Below are positions 22,870-34,215 of a stretch of DNA of 64,000 nucleotides, piece by piece. How positions within the stretch are numbered: position 1 is the first letter of the stretch; the number at the start of each line of letters is the position of its first letter. Under the pieces are notes generated by a model. It ran no database searches. It had not been told where the DNA came from and worked only from the letters and a program-made list of their open reading frames with translations. The stretch is from Chrysoporthe austroafricana (Eukaryota; Ascomycota; Sordariomycetes; Diaporthales; Cryphonectriaceae), in contig JYIP02000015.1 in the NCBI GenBank assembly GCA_001051155.2, forward strand, positions 360,882 through 424,881. The letters run 5' to 3'. A program made the translations under genes and the position numbers.

Positions 22870-25800
22870 ATGGGGGTTGACGCTGAGATCCTCATCCTCG
22901 GGCCGTTCCGCGAGGTGGTCGAGAGGGGGCGGGAGACGGTCACCAACGCAGAGGATGTCGGCGACGAGGATTCTGATGTCTCCAAGCACATGCTCAAGGC
23001 TGCTCACGCCGTCGTGAAGGAGGGCGAGAGGGCGCTGAAGAGACTGCAGCCTCTGTGGGACAGCCAGGTGGAGAAATACGGCGAGAGCTTCAGGAACAGC
23101 TTGAGCCAGAATGGTATTGTGACCTCTTCATCATATAGTTCTCGCTCTTTCGCTGACCTGTGCCAGAGGAAATCGAGGAGAGGAGGAGGAAGCTGGAGGA
23201 CCTCCTCTACGACTTTGAAGACTACACCGAGGCGGAGACGTTCGACTCGGAGCGCTTCACTGAGGTCCAGACAGCGACGAAGGCACTGGCTCTCCATGTT
23301 ATCGACATCATCAAGAAGACAAAGTTTGAGACTGTTACCAAATCGCGAGCATACTCGCCGCCACCATCCTCCAAGTTCCCACCACTGCCTCCACTGCCAC
23401 CACTACCTGCTGCGAGGTCACCCTCCATCGTGTCCACCCCGGGCACGCCAGCCTTACATGCACCTTTGCCTCGACGACCACCTACGCCTGTCGGCAAGAG
23501 GGGAGAACGAGGCATTTCCCCACCGCCGACGCTGCCGCAGAAGTCACCAGATCGCCAGGCGTCCAATGGAGCGGCAAAGGCGAGCGCAGCAGCGCCGTCG
23601 CAGGAGCCTGCAGAGATGCTGCCCCATCCGTCCAAGGTCCCGGCCAGCAAGCGCAACTACGACCGGCTGAACACGAACTCCGTCAGGTCCCAGCGCAGCA
23701 TGGCCAGCAACGGCACCTCTCGCTCCCGCATCTCACAGGTCAGCGCCGCAAGCATCGAGTCCATGCCGCCGCCATACACAGCTCCAGGCGAGGCCGTCCC
23801 CCCACTGCCGCAGACAGCGCAGGTTGGGCTCGATCAGGAGCTGCCCAGCCGAGCCTCGTCGCCCGAGACGCTCGCCGACCAAGATCGAACGCGCGCCCGT
23901 ACTCCCGCCCAGGATCATCCGCGCCATGGCACAGCGGCAAGCCCGGCAGACACGGACGCCAGCGGCGTGAGCTACTCGGTCTTTCCCACGTCGCGGTCGA
24001 GCCAGGGGAGCCACAACAGCCATGGCACGCGCATCAACGCATGGGTCAGCGACCAGGCCGAGTCGTCGTCACGGCTCCAGTCCCAACGGCCCGTCTCGCG
24101 CTACGAGGCTCACCCGTCGCAGGCCCTCCAGAACCTGCAGTCGCTAACCATCCCGGAGCACCAGGCTGTCAACGTCGTCCGGCCGAAACACGCCTCCGTG
24201 ATCGACTTCAGCCCCCTGACGCCCATGCTGTCCCAGCTGGGCCAGTTCAGCATCGAGCCCTCCGCCACCTCCAGCCCGTCCGTGGACACGAGCAGCCCGG
24301 AGCGGTCGCGGATGTCCCCTCTCAGCCAGGCGACGAGCATGTCGTCCTTCCACAACAAGTCCGAGCCACCGCTGCCCCTGCAGACACCCGACGAGACCAC
24401 GAGGACGCGCCTCGACTCGCTCTCGTCCAACCACGCCCTCACGCCCCTCATCCTCCCTGCCGCGGCCCTCGAGCAGCAGCACCCGCAGCACCATCGCCCC
24501 CCGCACACCCATCCCGAGGCAGCCCACACGCCGACGCCCATGTCCCCCAGCCTCCCCGAGGAGTGGGCGACCGTGGCGTCGGACCAGGGCTCCGTGGCGG
24601 CCTTCTCGGCGCACAGCCTCAGCTCGTCGCAGCCGTCGGGCCCGGCGCCGCGCGAGCCGGACACGTCGATCGGCCCGCGCAGCAGCCTGTACGTGCTGTC
24701 GGGGTTCTGCGCGGGGGCGCAGGCGTTCAAGGCCAGCGCGCACCAGGAGGGGGTGCGGCGGGTGGCGGGCCACGTGGCGGGGGTGTCGACGGCGGCGGCG
24801 CGGTGCGACGGGTGCTCGTACGGGCACGCGTTCAGCGAGCTCGACCTGGACGTCAACGACAAGTCGCCGCGGGCGACGTTCCCGCGGCCGGGCGGGGTGC
24901 TGTTCCGCATCCGGCTGCTGTACAAGTCGCACCTCGGGTCGCAGCGGCCGAGCGAGGCCTTCTACGGGTGCCTGTTCTGCGCGCAGGCGGGCGCCGTGAC
25001 GCGCGAGGGCGACGCGACCGTGTTCCGCAGCAGCGACGACCTGCTGCGCCACCTCGCGCGGCACCCGCAGCCGCTGCCCGAGGTGCGCGGCGTGACGGTG
25101 CTGTACGGCAAGGAGGTGCTGGCGACGGACCCGCGCGTGAGCGACTTCGACCTGTGGCTGACGGAGGGCCCGACGCCGCCGCCGCCGGACCTGCCGGGGC
25201 CGGACGTGCTGGCGCGGCTGCCGGTGGCGACGGCGGGGCGGGACCACGTGCAGCGGTACGCGGAGAAGAAGCTGGCGCGGCCGGAGGGGAAAGGGGCCGG
25301 GGCGCTGCTGCAGTTCTTCGCGGGGGCGCGGATCGTGGGCGTCGAGTTCCCGCCGTCGCTGGGCGGCAAGTGGTGCGTGGGCTGGCACGACGGCGACTGG
25401 GGGTACTTCCCGGCGCGGGCGGTGGAGCTGGAGAAGCCGAAGCCGGGGCGGCTGGACGCGCCGCCGCTGCAGTTCCAGGGCGCGGGCGCGAGCAGCGGCA
25501 GCGCGGTGAGCGTCGTCGCGCGGTGGAAGTGGGACCCGGCGGCGTCGATCCGCGACGCGGCGGAGCGCGGGTGGGTCGGGTTCGACAAGGGCGAGCGCAT
25601 CACCAACGTCGGGTGGCCGGTCGTGGTGGAGGGCCTGGGCGGCGGGCGCGAGGCGTGGTGCTGGAGCGGCACGAACGCCAAGGGCCGCTTCGGCGTGTTC
25701 CCCCGGAGCCACGTCGACGAGGCGACGCTGCGCGACGAGATGCGGCCCGGGACGGCGGGCGGCGGCGGCGGGCGGCGCAAGGAGAAGGGCGGCGTCAAGG

Positions 25801-25871
25801 CCACGGGGAAGAGCCTGTTCGGGGTCCGGAGGAGGAACAGCGCCGCCTCGAGCAGCTCCAGGTTTTCGTAA
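22870..25871 (+). CDS. Uncharacterised fungal SH3-domain protein with disordered middle
   Basis: Two exons, 22870-23113 and 23167-25871 (53-nt intron), give 982 residues starting MGVDAEILILGPF. Residues about 25-150 are charged and helical, with coiled-coil character (EEIEERRRKLEDLLYDFEDY). Residues about 155-560 are low-complexity, rich in Pro, Ser and Gln. A Cys/His pattern follows (YGCLFCAQ ... LLRHLARHP, about residues 682-720) that resembles a degenerate zinc finger. Two SH3-like units close the protein: one around GGKWCVGWHDGDWGYFP and a canonical one with WVGFDKGERITNV, AWCWSGTNAKGRFGVFPRSH. The tail is basic. An adaptor role in polarity or signalling would be usual for SH3 proteins, but partners are unknown. 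Codons in the last kilobase are almost always G/C-ending. Confidence 0.8.
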
Positions 25872-26881
25872 GGAGCCTATCTGGCGGGTGGGCGGGCGTG
25901 GCGGTGGAGGGAGGGGTCAGATCAGATCACAGGTTTATGAGTGGTGGACACGGCGAATGGATCACTTCATCACGGCCACGATGGCCTCACACATGCTGGC
26001 TCCTAGAGCAACGACGTGCCGGGCGTACAGAGGCCCGAGGTGACCCTCGCAATAATTCTAATACGGCGTCACCTTCCTACAGCCTCTATAGGCACTCGAC
26101 AGGTGACGGGCAGACCCAGATCCAGCTTCATCTTCTTAATAGTAGAGACGACAGCTGAATAGTCGTCACCCACCCACGCAGACGATATATGCCCCAGCCA
26201 TACCGCGCAGCCCCCCTCGCCGTCTTCCGTCTCCGCGCCTGTCGACCACAGAGCCGCAGCGGCCTGCCCTGCCCAGCCCTGCAGCCCCCAAGACACAAGA
26301 CACACAAAAGCAGCGCGCTGGAGAAACCCCCCCGTGGCGTCTCTCCTCCCGTCCCGCCGGAACGTGCGCAGAGCCGGGTCGGCAGGACTGTTGCCGAAAA
26401 AGAAAAGAAAAAAAAAAAAAAAAGACTCGTCTCGCCGAGGTTCCGCGCTAGTCACGTACTCGTACCTGGACTGTAGGTGCGCGCAGGCAGGGTGCCCCGT
26501 TCAGGAGGGCTGGCCGAACACGAGCTGGTCCGGCATATATATGAGGGCGCGTTGCTTATACGACAGACAGCGCAGTCAGTGCCTCCCTCACACGCGAGCT
26601 GGCACGTACACACACACACACACCCACACGCACGCGAACTCCTAGCAGCGGATGGCAGGGGCGGTGACGAGCAGCGACGGGGAAGGCGGAAAGGTCACCC
26701 ACCGCCTTAGGTCTAGAGCTCGTGTCAGCATATTCGGGCGGTGCGTGGGCGCTGGGGAGAGAAAAGGAAATGCGGAAAAAGAAACTTTTCTCCTCCTCCC
26801 GCGTCCCCTGAGCCGGGGTGGTTTTGGTGGTGTGGTGGTGGTTTTGGTGTGGGCGGGCAGCGGGCTAGAGACTAGAGACAC

Positions 26882-26924
26882 CCCTGGCCCTGGCCCTGGC
26901 CCTGGTCCTGGTCCTGATCCTGGT
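26882..26924. repeat. Hexanucleotide array (CCCTGG / TCCTGG units)
   Basis: About seven successive six-base units of the form NCCTGG, first CCCTGG and then TCCTGG with one variant. A simple low-complexity expansion about 1.9 kb upstream of wc-1. Confidence 0.85.
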
Positions 26925-26990
26925 CTGGTGCTGTGGCCAGCCAGCCAGTGCCAGCCTGTAGGTGCTGGGTAGCAAGTGCGTCTACAGGGT

Positions 26991-27001
26991 TACCATAGTA
27001 G
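26991..27001 (+). repeat. TACCATAGTAG word, copy 1
   Basis: Exact copy of an 11-nt word that occurs four times in this window, always between genes. This one is upstream of wc-1. Confidence 0.6.
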
Positions 27002-27536
27002 AACTCAGCAGTACTACGTAGCATGCACGACCCGCCGTCTCCTCCCCTGGCCGCCTGCAGGACCTGGTCTCACACACACCAAAGTACGTCTGTACAGTAC
27101 CACAGCGTGCACAGTCACAGCACCCAAGTACGCGCTCGCTGCTCTCCCCAAGGTGCCAGCCAGGTAACCCGACACCTCCTCCGACAGCCATTGTTTCCAC
27201 CCAGTAGGACACACACCGTTCCTCACGTACGAGGGTGCGAATGCAGACTTTGCCGTGGTATGCGAGTAGGGCTACAGCCACCCGCGATATCATTTCCTGT
27301 CTTCTCCTTGGCGTATCCCAGTCTCATGAGGAGAGGATGGATGTTCGCAGCGGGGCCGTGGCCAGGGCGTGGGCATGGGCGCTGGTGCTGATGCTGGCGC
27401 TGACGTCAGGGAGCTGGCGCGCTGCCCGTCGGTGCTGCCCCTCGATAGCTGACGGCCCATCGTGGTAGTACCTACAGTACCTGGCCAGCTAGCCAGCGGT
27501 GGTGGCGCATCCCTCCAAGCCCTGGTACCATACTAC

Positions 27537-27566
27537 GGTACCCAGTACTGTATTCAGTACTGTACC
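27537..27566. repeat. Inverted repeat upstream of wc-1
   Basis: GGTAC-CC-AGTACTG, a four-base TATT loop, then CAGTACTGTACC can pair as a 12-bp stem with a two-base bulge. Each arm also holds the self-complementary octamer CAGTACTG. It could be a dimer-binding site or a remnant of a mobile element. Confidence 0.6.
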
Positions 27567-27646
27567 ATGGTAGCTTCTGAGGGGACCTGACAGACCACCC
27601 GGCCGCACAATAGGGTACAGAGCCACCGAGAGCGTAGGTACGCTAC

Positions 27647-27666
27647 GGTGCGGTGCGGTGCGGTGC
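27647..27666. repeat. GGTGC pentamer array, four copies
   Basis: Four head-to-tail copies of GGTGC. Read on the other strand it is GCACC, the same class as the CCGCA array near 28,066, so the two short arrays lie in opposite orientation about 400 bp apart. Confidence 0.85.
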
Positions 27667-27880
27667 TGCCCCCCCCGGAGAGAGAAGCGCTGGAGGGGAG
27701 CTCTGGCAGGCCTGGGATGTACTCCACATCCCACTCGGCTCTCCCCACTGGACTGGCTGGGCGTGCCCCAGTCTCCACCCGCTGCGGGCACCCACCCAGG
27801 CCCAGGCACAGGCGCACGACGCACGGCGCACGGCACACGGCACCCAGCGTGCCCAGCCATATCCAGTAGAGTAGAGCTTG

Positions 27881-27891
27881 TACCATAGTAG
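27881..27891 (+). repeat. TACCATAGTAG word, copy 2
   Basis: Second exact copy upstream of wc-1, 890 bp from the first. It is followed by GTAGGTAGGTACC. Confidence 0.6.
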
Positions 27892-28065
27892 GTGTAGGTA
27901 GGTACCCCCCCCCTCCACCCCCTCCAACCCACGTCCAAGGATCCATGCCAGGCCCGTGGAACCCCATCACCTAATCATCATCGAACCCGGACGACGACCT
28001 TCCATCGACGCTGTGCCACCGACTCTTGCTCCTGCAACAACCCGCTTCCGCCATCCGCTAACCCA

Positions 28066-28105
28066 CCGCACCGCACCGCACCGCACCGCACCGCACCGCA
28101 CCGCA
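28066..28105. repeat. CCGCA pentamer array, eight copies
   Basis: Eight perfect CCGCA units in tandem, 0.7 kb before the wc-1 start codon, probably within the promoter or leader. A run of GAC triplets follows about 50 bases later. Confidence 0.95.
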
Positions 28106-28618
28106 ACCGCAAACGCGAACCACCAGCCGACGACGACGAGCAGCGCCGGCGACGACGACGACGACGACTGCGACGACTGCGCTCCCATCCATCCGTCCTT
28201 ATCCGCACCCACGGCCCGTCTATCTCCGCGATCTCCCCAGAATCCAATATCCGGGCGAGAAATCTCTGCCCGCCCGCCCCGGGACCTGCACCCGCGACAC
28301 GGCCCTCGAGACCGACGACAGACGTCCCCGCGCCCACGAGGCAATGTTCCCCAGAGGCCACCTGCGAACCCGTTAGAGACCTGGGTCGACCGACCGCGCG
28401 ACTCGGCAATCCCCTCCGCCCCGCCGGGCCCCTCCACCGACCACGACGATCCTCTCCCCGCTGGCCTCCGACCCGGAGACTTGAGACAGATCCGAGCCTG
28501 TTAGGGGCCTGAGCCTGAGCCTTCGCGCACGGCCCAGTGCCCGCCGCCAGAGAAGCTGTACCCCCCTCGCCGATAAGCTCACGCCCGCACGCCCCGGGCG
28601 CCACCACCTGGAGGCCCC

Positions 28619-28666
28619 ATGCTGCCGTCGACAACAGCAGCTGCGACGATCCGCCCCGGCCAGTGA
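28619..28666 (+). promoter_or_regulatory. Upstream ORF in the wc-1 leader (15 codons)
   Basis: ATG at 28,619 opens a 15-codon frame (MLPSTTAAATIRPGQ) ending at TGA 28,664-28,666, which is 114 nt before the wc-1 start. If the transcript begins upstream, ribosomes would meet it first. Presence is seen directly; use is inferred. Confidence 0.45.
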
Positions 28667-28766
28667 CCTGCTGCACCGGCGATAGGCACACACGGTCTCC
28701 CCCCCCCTTCCTCCTCCTCCCCCTCCCTCTCAAACTGCCGCGTGCTGCGTGACCGGGCACGCCCCG

Positions 28767-28784
28767 ATGCGGACGCCGACATGA
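28767..28784 (+). promoter_or_regulatory. Five-codon upstream ORF overlapping the wc-1 start codon
   Basis: ATG at 28,767 encodes MRTPT and stops at TGA 28,782-28,784. The stop overlaps the wc-1 start as ATGA (28,781-28,784), in a different frame. Such overlap can couple termination to re-initiation or restrain translation of the main ORF. Confidence 0.55.
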
Positions 28785-28855
28785 ACCACTTCTATCAGAA
28801 CCCGCTAGCCCCGGAGCAGCTGCGGAGGCAGCTCCAGGCCTCGCGGCAGCGCGGC

Positions 28856-28888
<33 letters not shown>

Positions 28889-31800
28889 GCAGGGCAGCCC
28901 GGCGGCCTCGGCATGCAGAACATCCAGCAGCAGCACGGCCAGCAGGATGACCAGCGCTCGCGCCACGCCCCCCAGCCCATGATGGGCGGCATGCGGTCCG
29001 ACGCGTCCGTGATGATGGGCGGCGGCGACTCCATCGACGAGATCCTCTCCCAGAACGCCGGGGCTGCCGCCACCGCGCAGGGCCGCCGCCGCCGGAGCGT
29101 GCCGCACCCCTTCTCGCCCAGCCTCGTCCAGACCTCCCAGGACGACGCCGACCGGAGGATGTCCATGATGGAGTTCGGGAGCAGCGGTGACAACTTCAGG
29201 GGCTTCCAGTTCGGCGGCGACCTCTCCGCCCCCGGCGTCTCCTCGAGCATGGCCGACAACATGGCCACCTACGGCGACATGAGCACCATGAACTCACCCA
29301 TGCACATGCAGAGCACCGCCAGCTTCAACAACCCCCTCGGCATGTCCGACCCCCACGACTTCTCTACCATCTCCCCGGACGTCATGAACAACATGATGAG
29401 CTTCTCGAACCTGAACATGGGCTCCATGTCCTCGAACCCCGGCGCCATGCCCATGTTCAGCAACCCGAACATGAGCTCGCAGTTCGACGGCGGCATGGAC
29501 TCCGTGTCGCCCGACTTCGCAATGGACATGAACCCAGCGGAGGACCCCATGAGCGCCACCGCCGCCCTCCCGCCCACGACCATGGGCATGGACGACGGCG
29601 ACGACGACATCATGGCCGTCCCGCCGGGCTTTGGCAGCAGCGGCTCGGGAACCCCCCAGCGGCCGCAGCAGGGGGACGGCGGGCCCATGGGCGCCTACGG
29701 GATGCCGCCGAACCTGTCGAGGGAGGTGTCCAACGCGACCTCGTTCCAACAGCCGGCCGCGTCCCCGCTGTCGCAGGGCCTCGGCATGAGCAGGCCCAGC
29801 ATCGGCCCCGAGCCGCCCGCCGCGTCTCCGGTAGCTGTGTCGGGGCCGGCGCCGCCCCCAGTCGCCGACACGGCGGAAGCGAACATCTACTCGAAGAGCG
29901 GGTTTGACATGATAAGAGCCCTGTACTATGTGTCGACGCGGCCGAACGCCGAGATCCAGCTCGGCGCCGTCGACTTCTCCTGTGCCTTTGTCGTCTGCGA
30001 CATCACCATGAACGACTGTCCCATCATTTACGTCTCCGACAATTTCCAGAACCTGACGGGCTACAGCCGCCACGACATCATTGGCCAGAACTGTCGGTTC
30101 CTCCAGGCGCCAGACGGAAAGGTCGAGGCTGGCTCCAAGAGGGAGTTTGTAGAGAACGACGCGGTATACAACCTGAAGAGGAAGCTTACAGAGCGCAAGG
30201 AGTGCCAGCAGGGGCTGATCAACTACCGGAAAGGCGGCAAGCCTTTCCTCAACCTCCTCACCATGATCCCAATCCCCTGGGAATCCAAAGAGATCCGATA
30301 TTTCATCGGGTTCCAGATCGACCTGGTCGAATGTCCTGACGCCATCGCGGGCAAAGAGAAGTCAGGCGCGTTTCCGGTCAACTACAAGCACAGCGACATC
30401 GGACAATACATATGGCAACCGCCGGCACAGGCGAACCAGTGGGACCCGGAAAGCGGCCAGACGCTCGGGCTCGACGACGTCTCGACGCTGCTCCAGCAGT
30501 ACAAGCCCGGCGCGGCGCTGAGCGACTGGCACAAGCAGTCGTGGGACAAGATGCTGCTGGAGAACACGGACGACGTCGTGCACGTGCTGTCACTGAAGGG
30601 CCTCTTCCTGTACCTGTCGCCTTCCTGCAAGAAGATCCTGGAATACGACCCCAGCGAGCTGGTCGGCAACCCGATATCCTCGATATGTCACCCGTCCGAC
30701 ATCGTGCCGATCACCAGAGAGCTGAAGGACACGGCGGTGGAGAAGTACGTCAACATCGTCTTCCGCGTGAGGAGGAAGCAGAGCGGGTACACGTGGTTCG
30801 AAAGTCACGGCTCTCTGTTTGTCGAGCAGGGTAAGGGAAGGAAGTGCATCATCCTGGTCGGACGGAAACGACCGGTATTTGCTCTGAGCAGGAGGGATGT
30901 CGAGGCCAACGGCGGGATCGGCGACGGCGAGCTCTGGACGAAGCTGTCGACCTCGGGCATGTTCCTGTTCGTCGCCTCGAACGTTCGGTCGCTGCTCGAC
31001 CTGCAGCCAGACCAGCTGGTCGGAACCAGCATACAAGACTACATGCGCAAGGAGACGAGGCCAGAATTCGGACGGGCAATAGAAAAGGCCAGGCGCGGCA
31101 AGATTGTCTCCTGCAAGCACGAGGTCCAGAACAGGAGGGGCCAGGTCCTGCAGGCGTCCACGGTCCTGTACCCCGGGGATGCCGCTGAGGGCCAAAAGCC
31201 GACGTTCTTGCTGGCGCAGACGAAGCTGCTGAAGGCATCAAGCCGGATGCTCGCTCCCGCGGCCTCCACGAGCAAGTCCGCGACGATAATCAGCAGCGGA
31301 CCTCCGGAGGATCCCACCCAGCCGTCACACGGCTCTCTCATATCGTCAAGCCGCGGCCGGACCGCGTCTGGCCCGGGGGAGGGCGTCATGTCCGCCGGGG
31401 CGGGGCCCGGCCTGTCTCTCGGCTCGCAGGACATGGCGCTCGCCAGCGACGACAACATCTTCGAGGAGCTGAAGACGACCAGGTGCAGCTCGTGGCAGTT
31501 CGAGCTGCGGCAGATGGAGAAGGTGAACAGGCTGCTGGCCGAGCAGCTCGGCACGCTGCTCAGCAACAAGAAGAAGCGGAAGAGGAGAAAGGGGGTCGGC
31601 AACGCCATACGGGACTGCGCGAACTGCCACACCCGCAACACGCCCGAGTGGAGGAGAGGGCCGAGCGGCAACCGCGACCTCTGCAACAGTTGCGGGCTGC
31701 GGTGGGCCAAGCAGGTGAGCTCTGTCCGATACGGCGCTGGCGCTATCGCCGTCCTGTATGTCTACCCTTCAAGGCCATACTGACTAATCTTTGCCCCCCA

Positions 31801-32145
31801 TGACAGACCGGTCGAGTATCACCTCGAACCTCTTCCCGCGGCGGCGGCGACGGGTACTCCAAGAAGTCAAGCTCGCCCAACCACTCCTCGCCGCTACACC
31901 GTGAGATCACGAACGCGGGCGACGGCCCCGGCGGGTCGCAGGGCGGCGTCGCGAACAACAACAGCAGCGAGGGAAGCAAGGCGCCGCGGCTGCCGAGCAC
32001 GAGCAGCGCACCGGACGCGGGGCCGAGCAGCGCCGGCAGCGGCATGATGCCGCCGCCCAGCCAGCCCCAGCTGGAGGGCGGGGCCGGCACCGACGGCCAC
32101 AGCATGGGCATGACGAGCATACAGGAGGAGGATGCCATGCTGTAG
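28781..32145 (+). CDS. wc-1: White Collar-1 blue-light photoreceptor and GATA transcription factor
   Basis: With WC-2 forms the White Collar complex, which binds light-response elements and drives light-induced and circadian transcription in the nucleus. Exons 28781-31714 and 31807-32145 total 3273 nt, giving 1090 residues. I chose ATG 28,781 because it gives [19 protein letters not shown], matching the conserved WC-1 N-terminus; the frame further upstream lacks an ATG. A poly-Gln tract sits at about residues 26-36, then a Met/Ser/Asn-rich activation-type region. The LOV domain (about 375-490) has [10 protein letters not shown] with the flavin-binding Cys438. PAS-B (about 585-690) and PAS-C (about 715-800) follow. 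A basic stretch KKKRKRRKG precedes the GATA finger, whose first Cys is 946 ([20 protein letters not shown]). The short second exon completes [15 protein letters not shown]. Confidence 0.97.
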
Positions 32146-33994
32146 GCGGTTAGGTCGCTGCGCCTGCCACCAGCCGTGCGCCTCTCTACCGGCGGCGAGC
32201 TTGTGCGAGGCAGGCAGCTTCTACGCGTTCTCAAAACACCGCGGCGGAAGCGAAACCCCACGAGTCGCCTGGCAACCACCCTGCTGGGCGACGGGCGGCG
32301 CATCCTGGAAAGTTTCCAGCAGCTGCGCAAACTTACGTTGGATTACCGAAAGACTTGGTTTTCGTGTTTCATATCGCGGTCTAGCGTTTACATCACCTCC
32401 GAGACGAGATTGTCAGGTGCGGCACTATCATCTGCGAAAATGGTGGTTTCAGACAGGTTCTGTCGTGCGTCTGGGGCACGGGGTTTGCTTGTGGTCACTT
32501 TCCCCCTCTACACGGACGCATGGCAGAGAACATCATTATAGACCTTAGACATGACATTTCCTCCCCCCCTTTATCCCCCACTACTTACTACTACTTTCGT
32601 TTCAGCCAAGAGAGGCACGGTCCGGACAGAGTTCTCTTGGGGGGTTGTGTGTTCTGACGGGGAGAGCGAGTCAGCATTCTTTTTTTTTTCCTGTGTCGTC
32701 GGGTTTTTTTGGAAATTTTTTTTCTATTTAATTTAGCGATTTGACTTGTTTTGATATCCCAAAAACGATGGATGGATGGACGGACGGACACGGGCACGGC
32801 ACGGCACGGCGTGGTTTCGACTTTGCTTGGCTTCTCTTGGTTGTCCATATTTCTTTTCCGATGGCGGTTCCGGCTTTTTTCTCAGACGTACATACACATA
32901 CCCCCCTTTCTCTCCTTTTCTTTCTACCTCCTTTCTTTTCTTTCCCTTTCTTGCTTTTACTCTGACACGAGCGTCATTCACTCCTGAAGTGCGAGGGCGG
33001 GAGACGGCTGTGTGGGTCCGGATATATGCGGCGCGTATGCGAGATATGAATATTATGAAACTTTTTAGAAATGGCACATCCGCCGGGGCCCTCTCCGCCT
33101 GTCTGTCTGTCTTCACCGCGTGGTGGTGTGTGGCAGGAGGGGAACCTGCACGTTAGGACGAGAGGAGGCTGGGGCGCCGAGCCTTCGCTGGCCCGTCTCT
33201 GCTCAATCTTTGATCAGTTGGTGTTGTTATCTACCAAGGCACCGCGGGCCTTTTGTGTGCCACGACTTGTACCCATAGCTGATCGCTGAAATGTGACACA
33301 TGTCCGGCTCCTTGATTCGTTACCGTACCTTTTTGAATACGTCTTTTTGAATACGTCTTGGAGAATGATTGGAACCAGCTCGGAGGAAGTCTGCCTGTAC
33401 ATGCCTGGATACTCTAATCAGCATCCCACTACTCCTCCAGATGGTCGAAACAGGACAGGTCTTTGTGTCTGGATAAACCCAGGCTTTGGAGGCCATGCCC
33501 ATGCCAATCTACCCTCCAATGTCTGTTGGGTGGTACCTCCTTCACGTCAAAGAGGCGGGAAGCCTGATCTAAAGCGGGATTGGGGAGGACCCAGAAAGGC
33601 CTTTCTTTGACGCAACAAGGGAAAGCGAAGGGAGAAGAGATTTGTTTGTTTGTCCTTTGAAAGTCCCATTACTTCCTGTGCCGATTTTCGCCTTATGCCA
33701 GATTATTGCCCTCCCTCTAGCCCCGACTCTCTGTTTGACTGCAACAGGAGGTACAGGAGAGCCAGGTAGGCTTCTTCAGACTGCATGAATGGGCTTGAGG
33801 CAGTCATCAATGGGATGCTCGTGCCCTTCAAAAGCGGCCTTGGGAAAGATATCAGCAGTCTCGCTGTTCGGACATCAACTCAAACGGGATTATTATGTAG
33901 TTGCCCTCCATCAACAGAATTGTTTCAAGAAGGGTGGGAATTCTGTAGGGAGGACAGGCTTGGTATTTAGGGTCGAAATGTCGTCTCGAACCGC
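32146..33994. other. Intergenic, wc-1 3' flank
   Basis: The first several hundred bases are probably the wc-1 3' UTR, with strong T-runs at about 32,680-32,735 and a pyrimidine-rich block at 32,870-32,960. Later sequence holds short frames without motifs. Just before the next gene there is no recognisable promoter element. Confidence 0.5.
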
Positions 33995-34123
33995 ATGCTT
34001 ATTGCGTCTCTCTCGACAAAACGTTTCCTAAGCCTGCGACACCCACCTTGTACTGGCTCGGATTCGCCGATACATTTTTTTCCAAAGCGACTTCGCGTGG
34101 GCCGAGTGGCCGCCGTAGAAAGG

Positions 34124-34174
34124 ATGCCTGTCTTGCCCAAATTCTGGAAGAAGTCTTCCATGAAGAAGACGACC

Positions 34175-34215
<41 letters not shown>

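Larger units (their letters stand above)
25872..28780. other. Repeat-rich upstream region of wc-1
   Basis: 2.9 kb between the SH3 gene and wc-1, rich in simple sequence: a poly-A tract (about 26,398-26,424), a CA microsatellite (about 26,611-26,622), a CCTGGC-type hexamer array, pentamer arrays in both orientations, and two exact copies of TACCATAGTAG. The last several hundred bases are C-rich and are probably the wc-1 promoter and 5' UTR. No ORF here has family support. Confidence 0.55.

Noticed and set aside
24041..26158. 705-codon plus-strand frame overlapping the SH3 gene
   Set aside because: Shifted frame of the same very GC-rich DNA; Ala/Gly/Arg low-complexity translation. The 23,167-25,871 frame carries the SH3 motifs.
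28742..28780. Upstream extension of the wc-1 frame
   Set aside because: It begins with GTG and not ATG; the conserved WC-1 N-terminus starts at 28,781.
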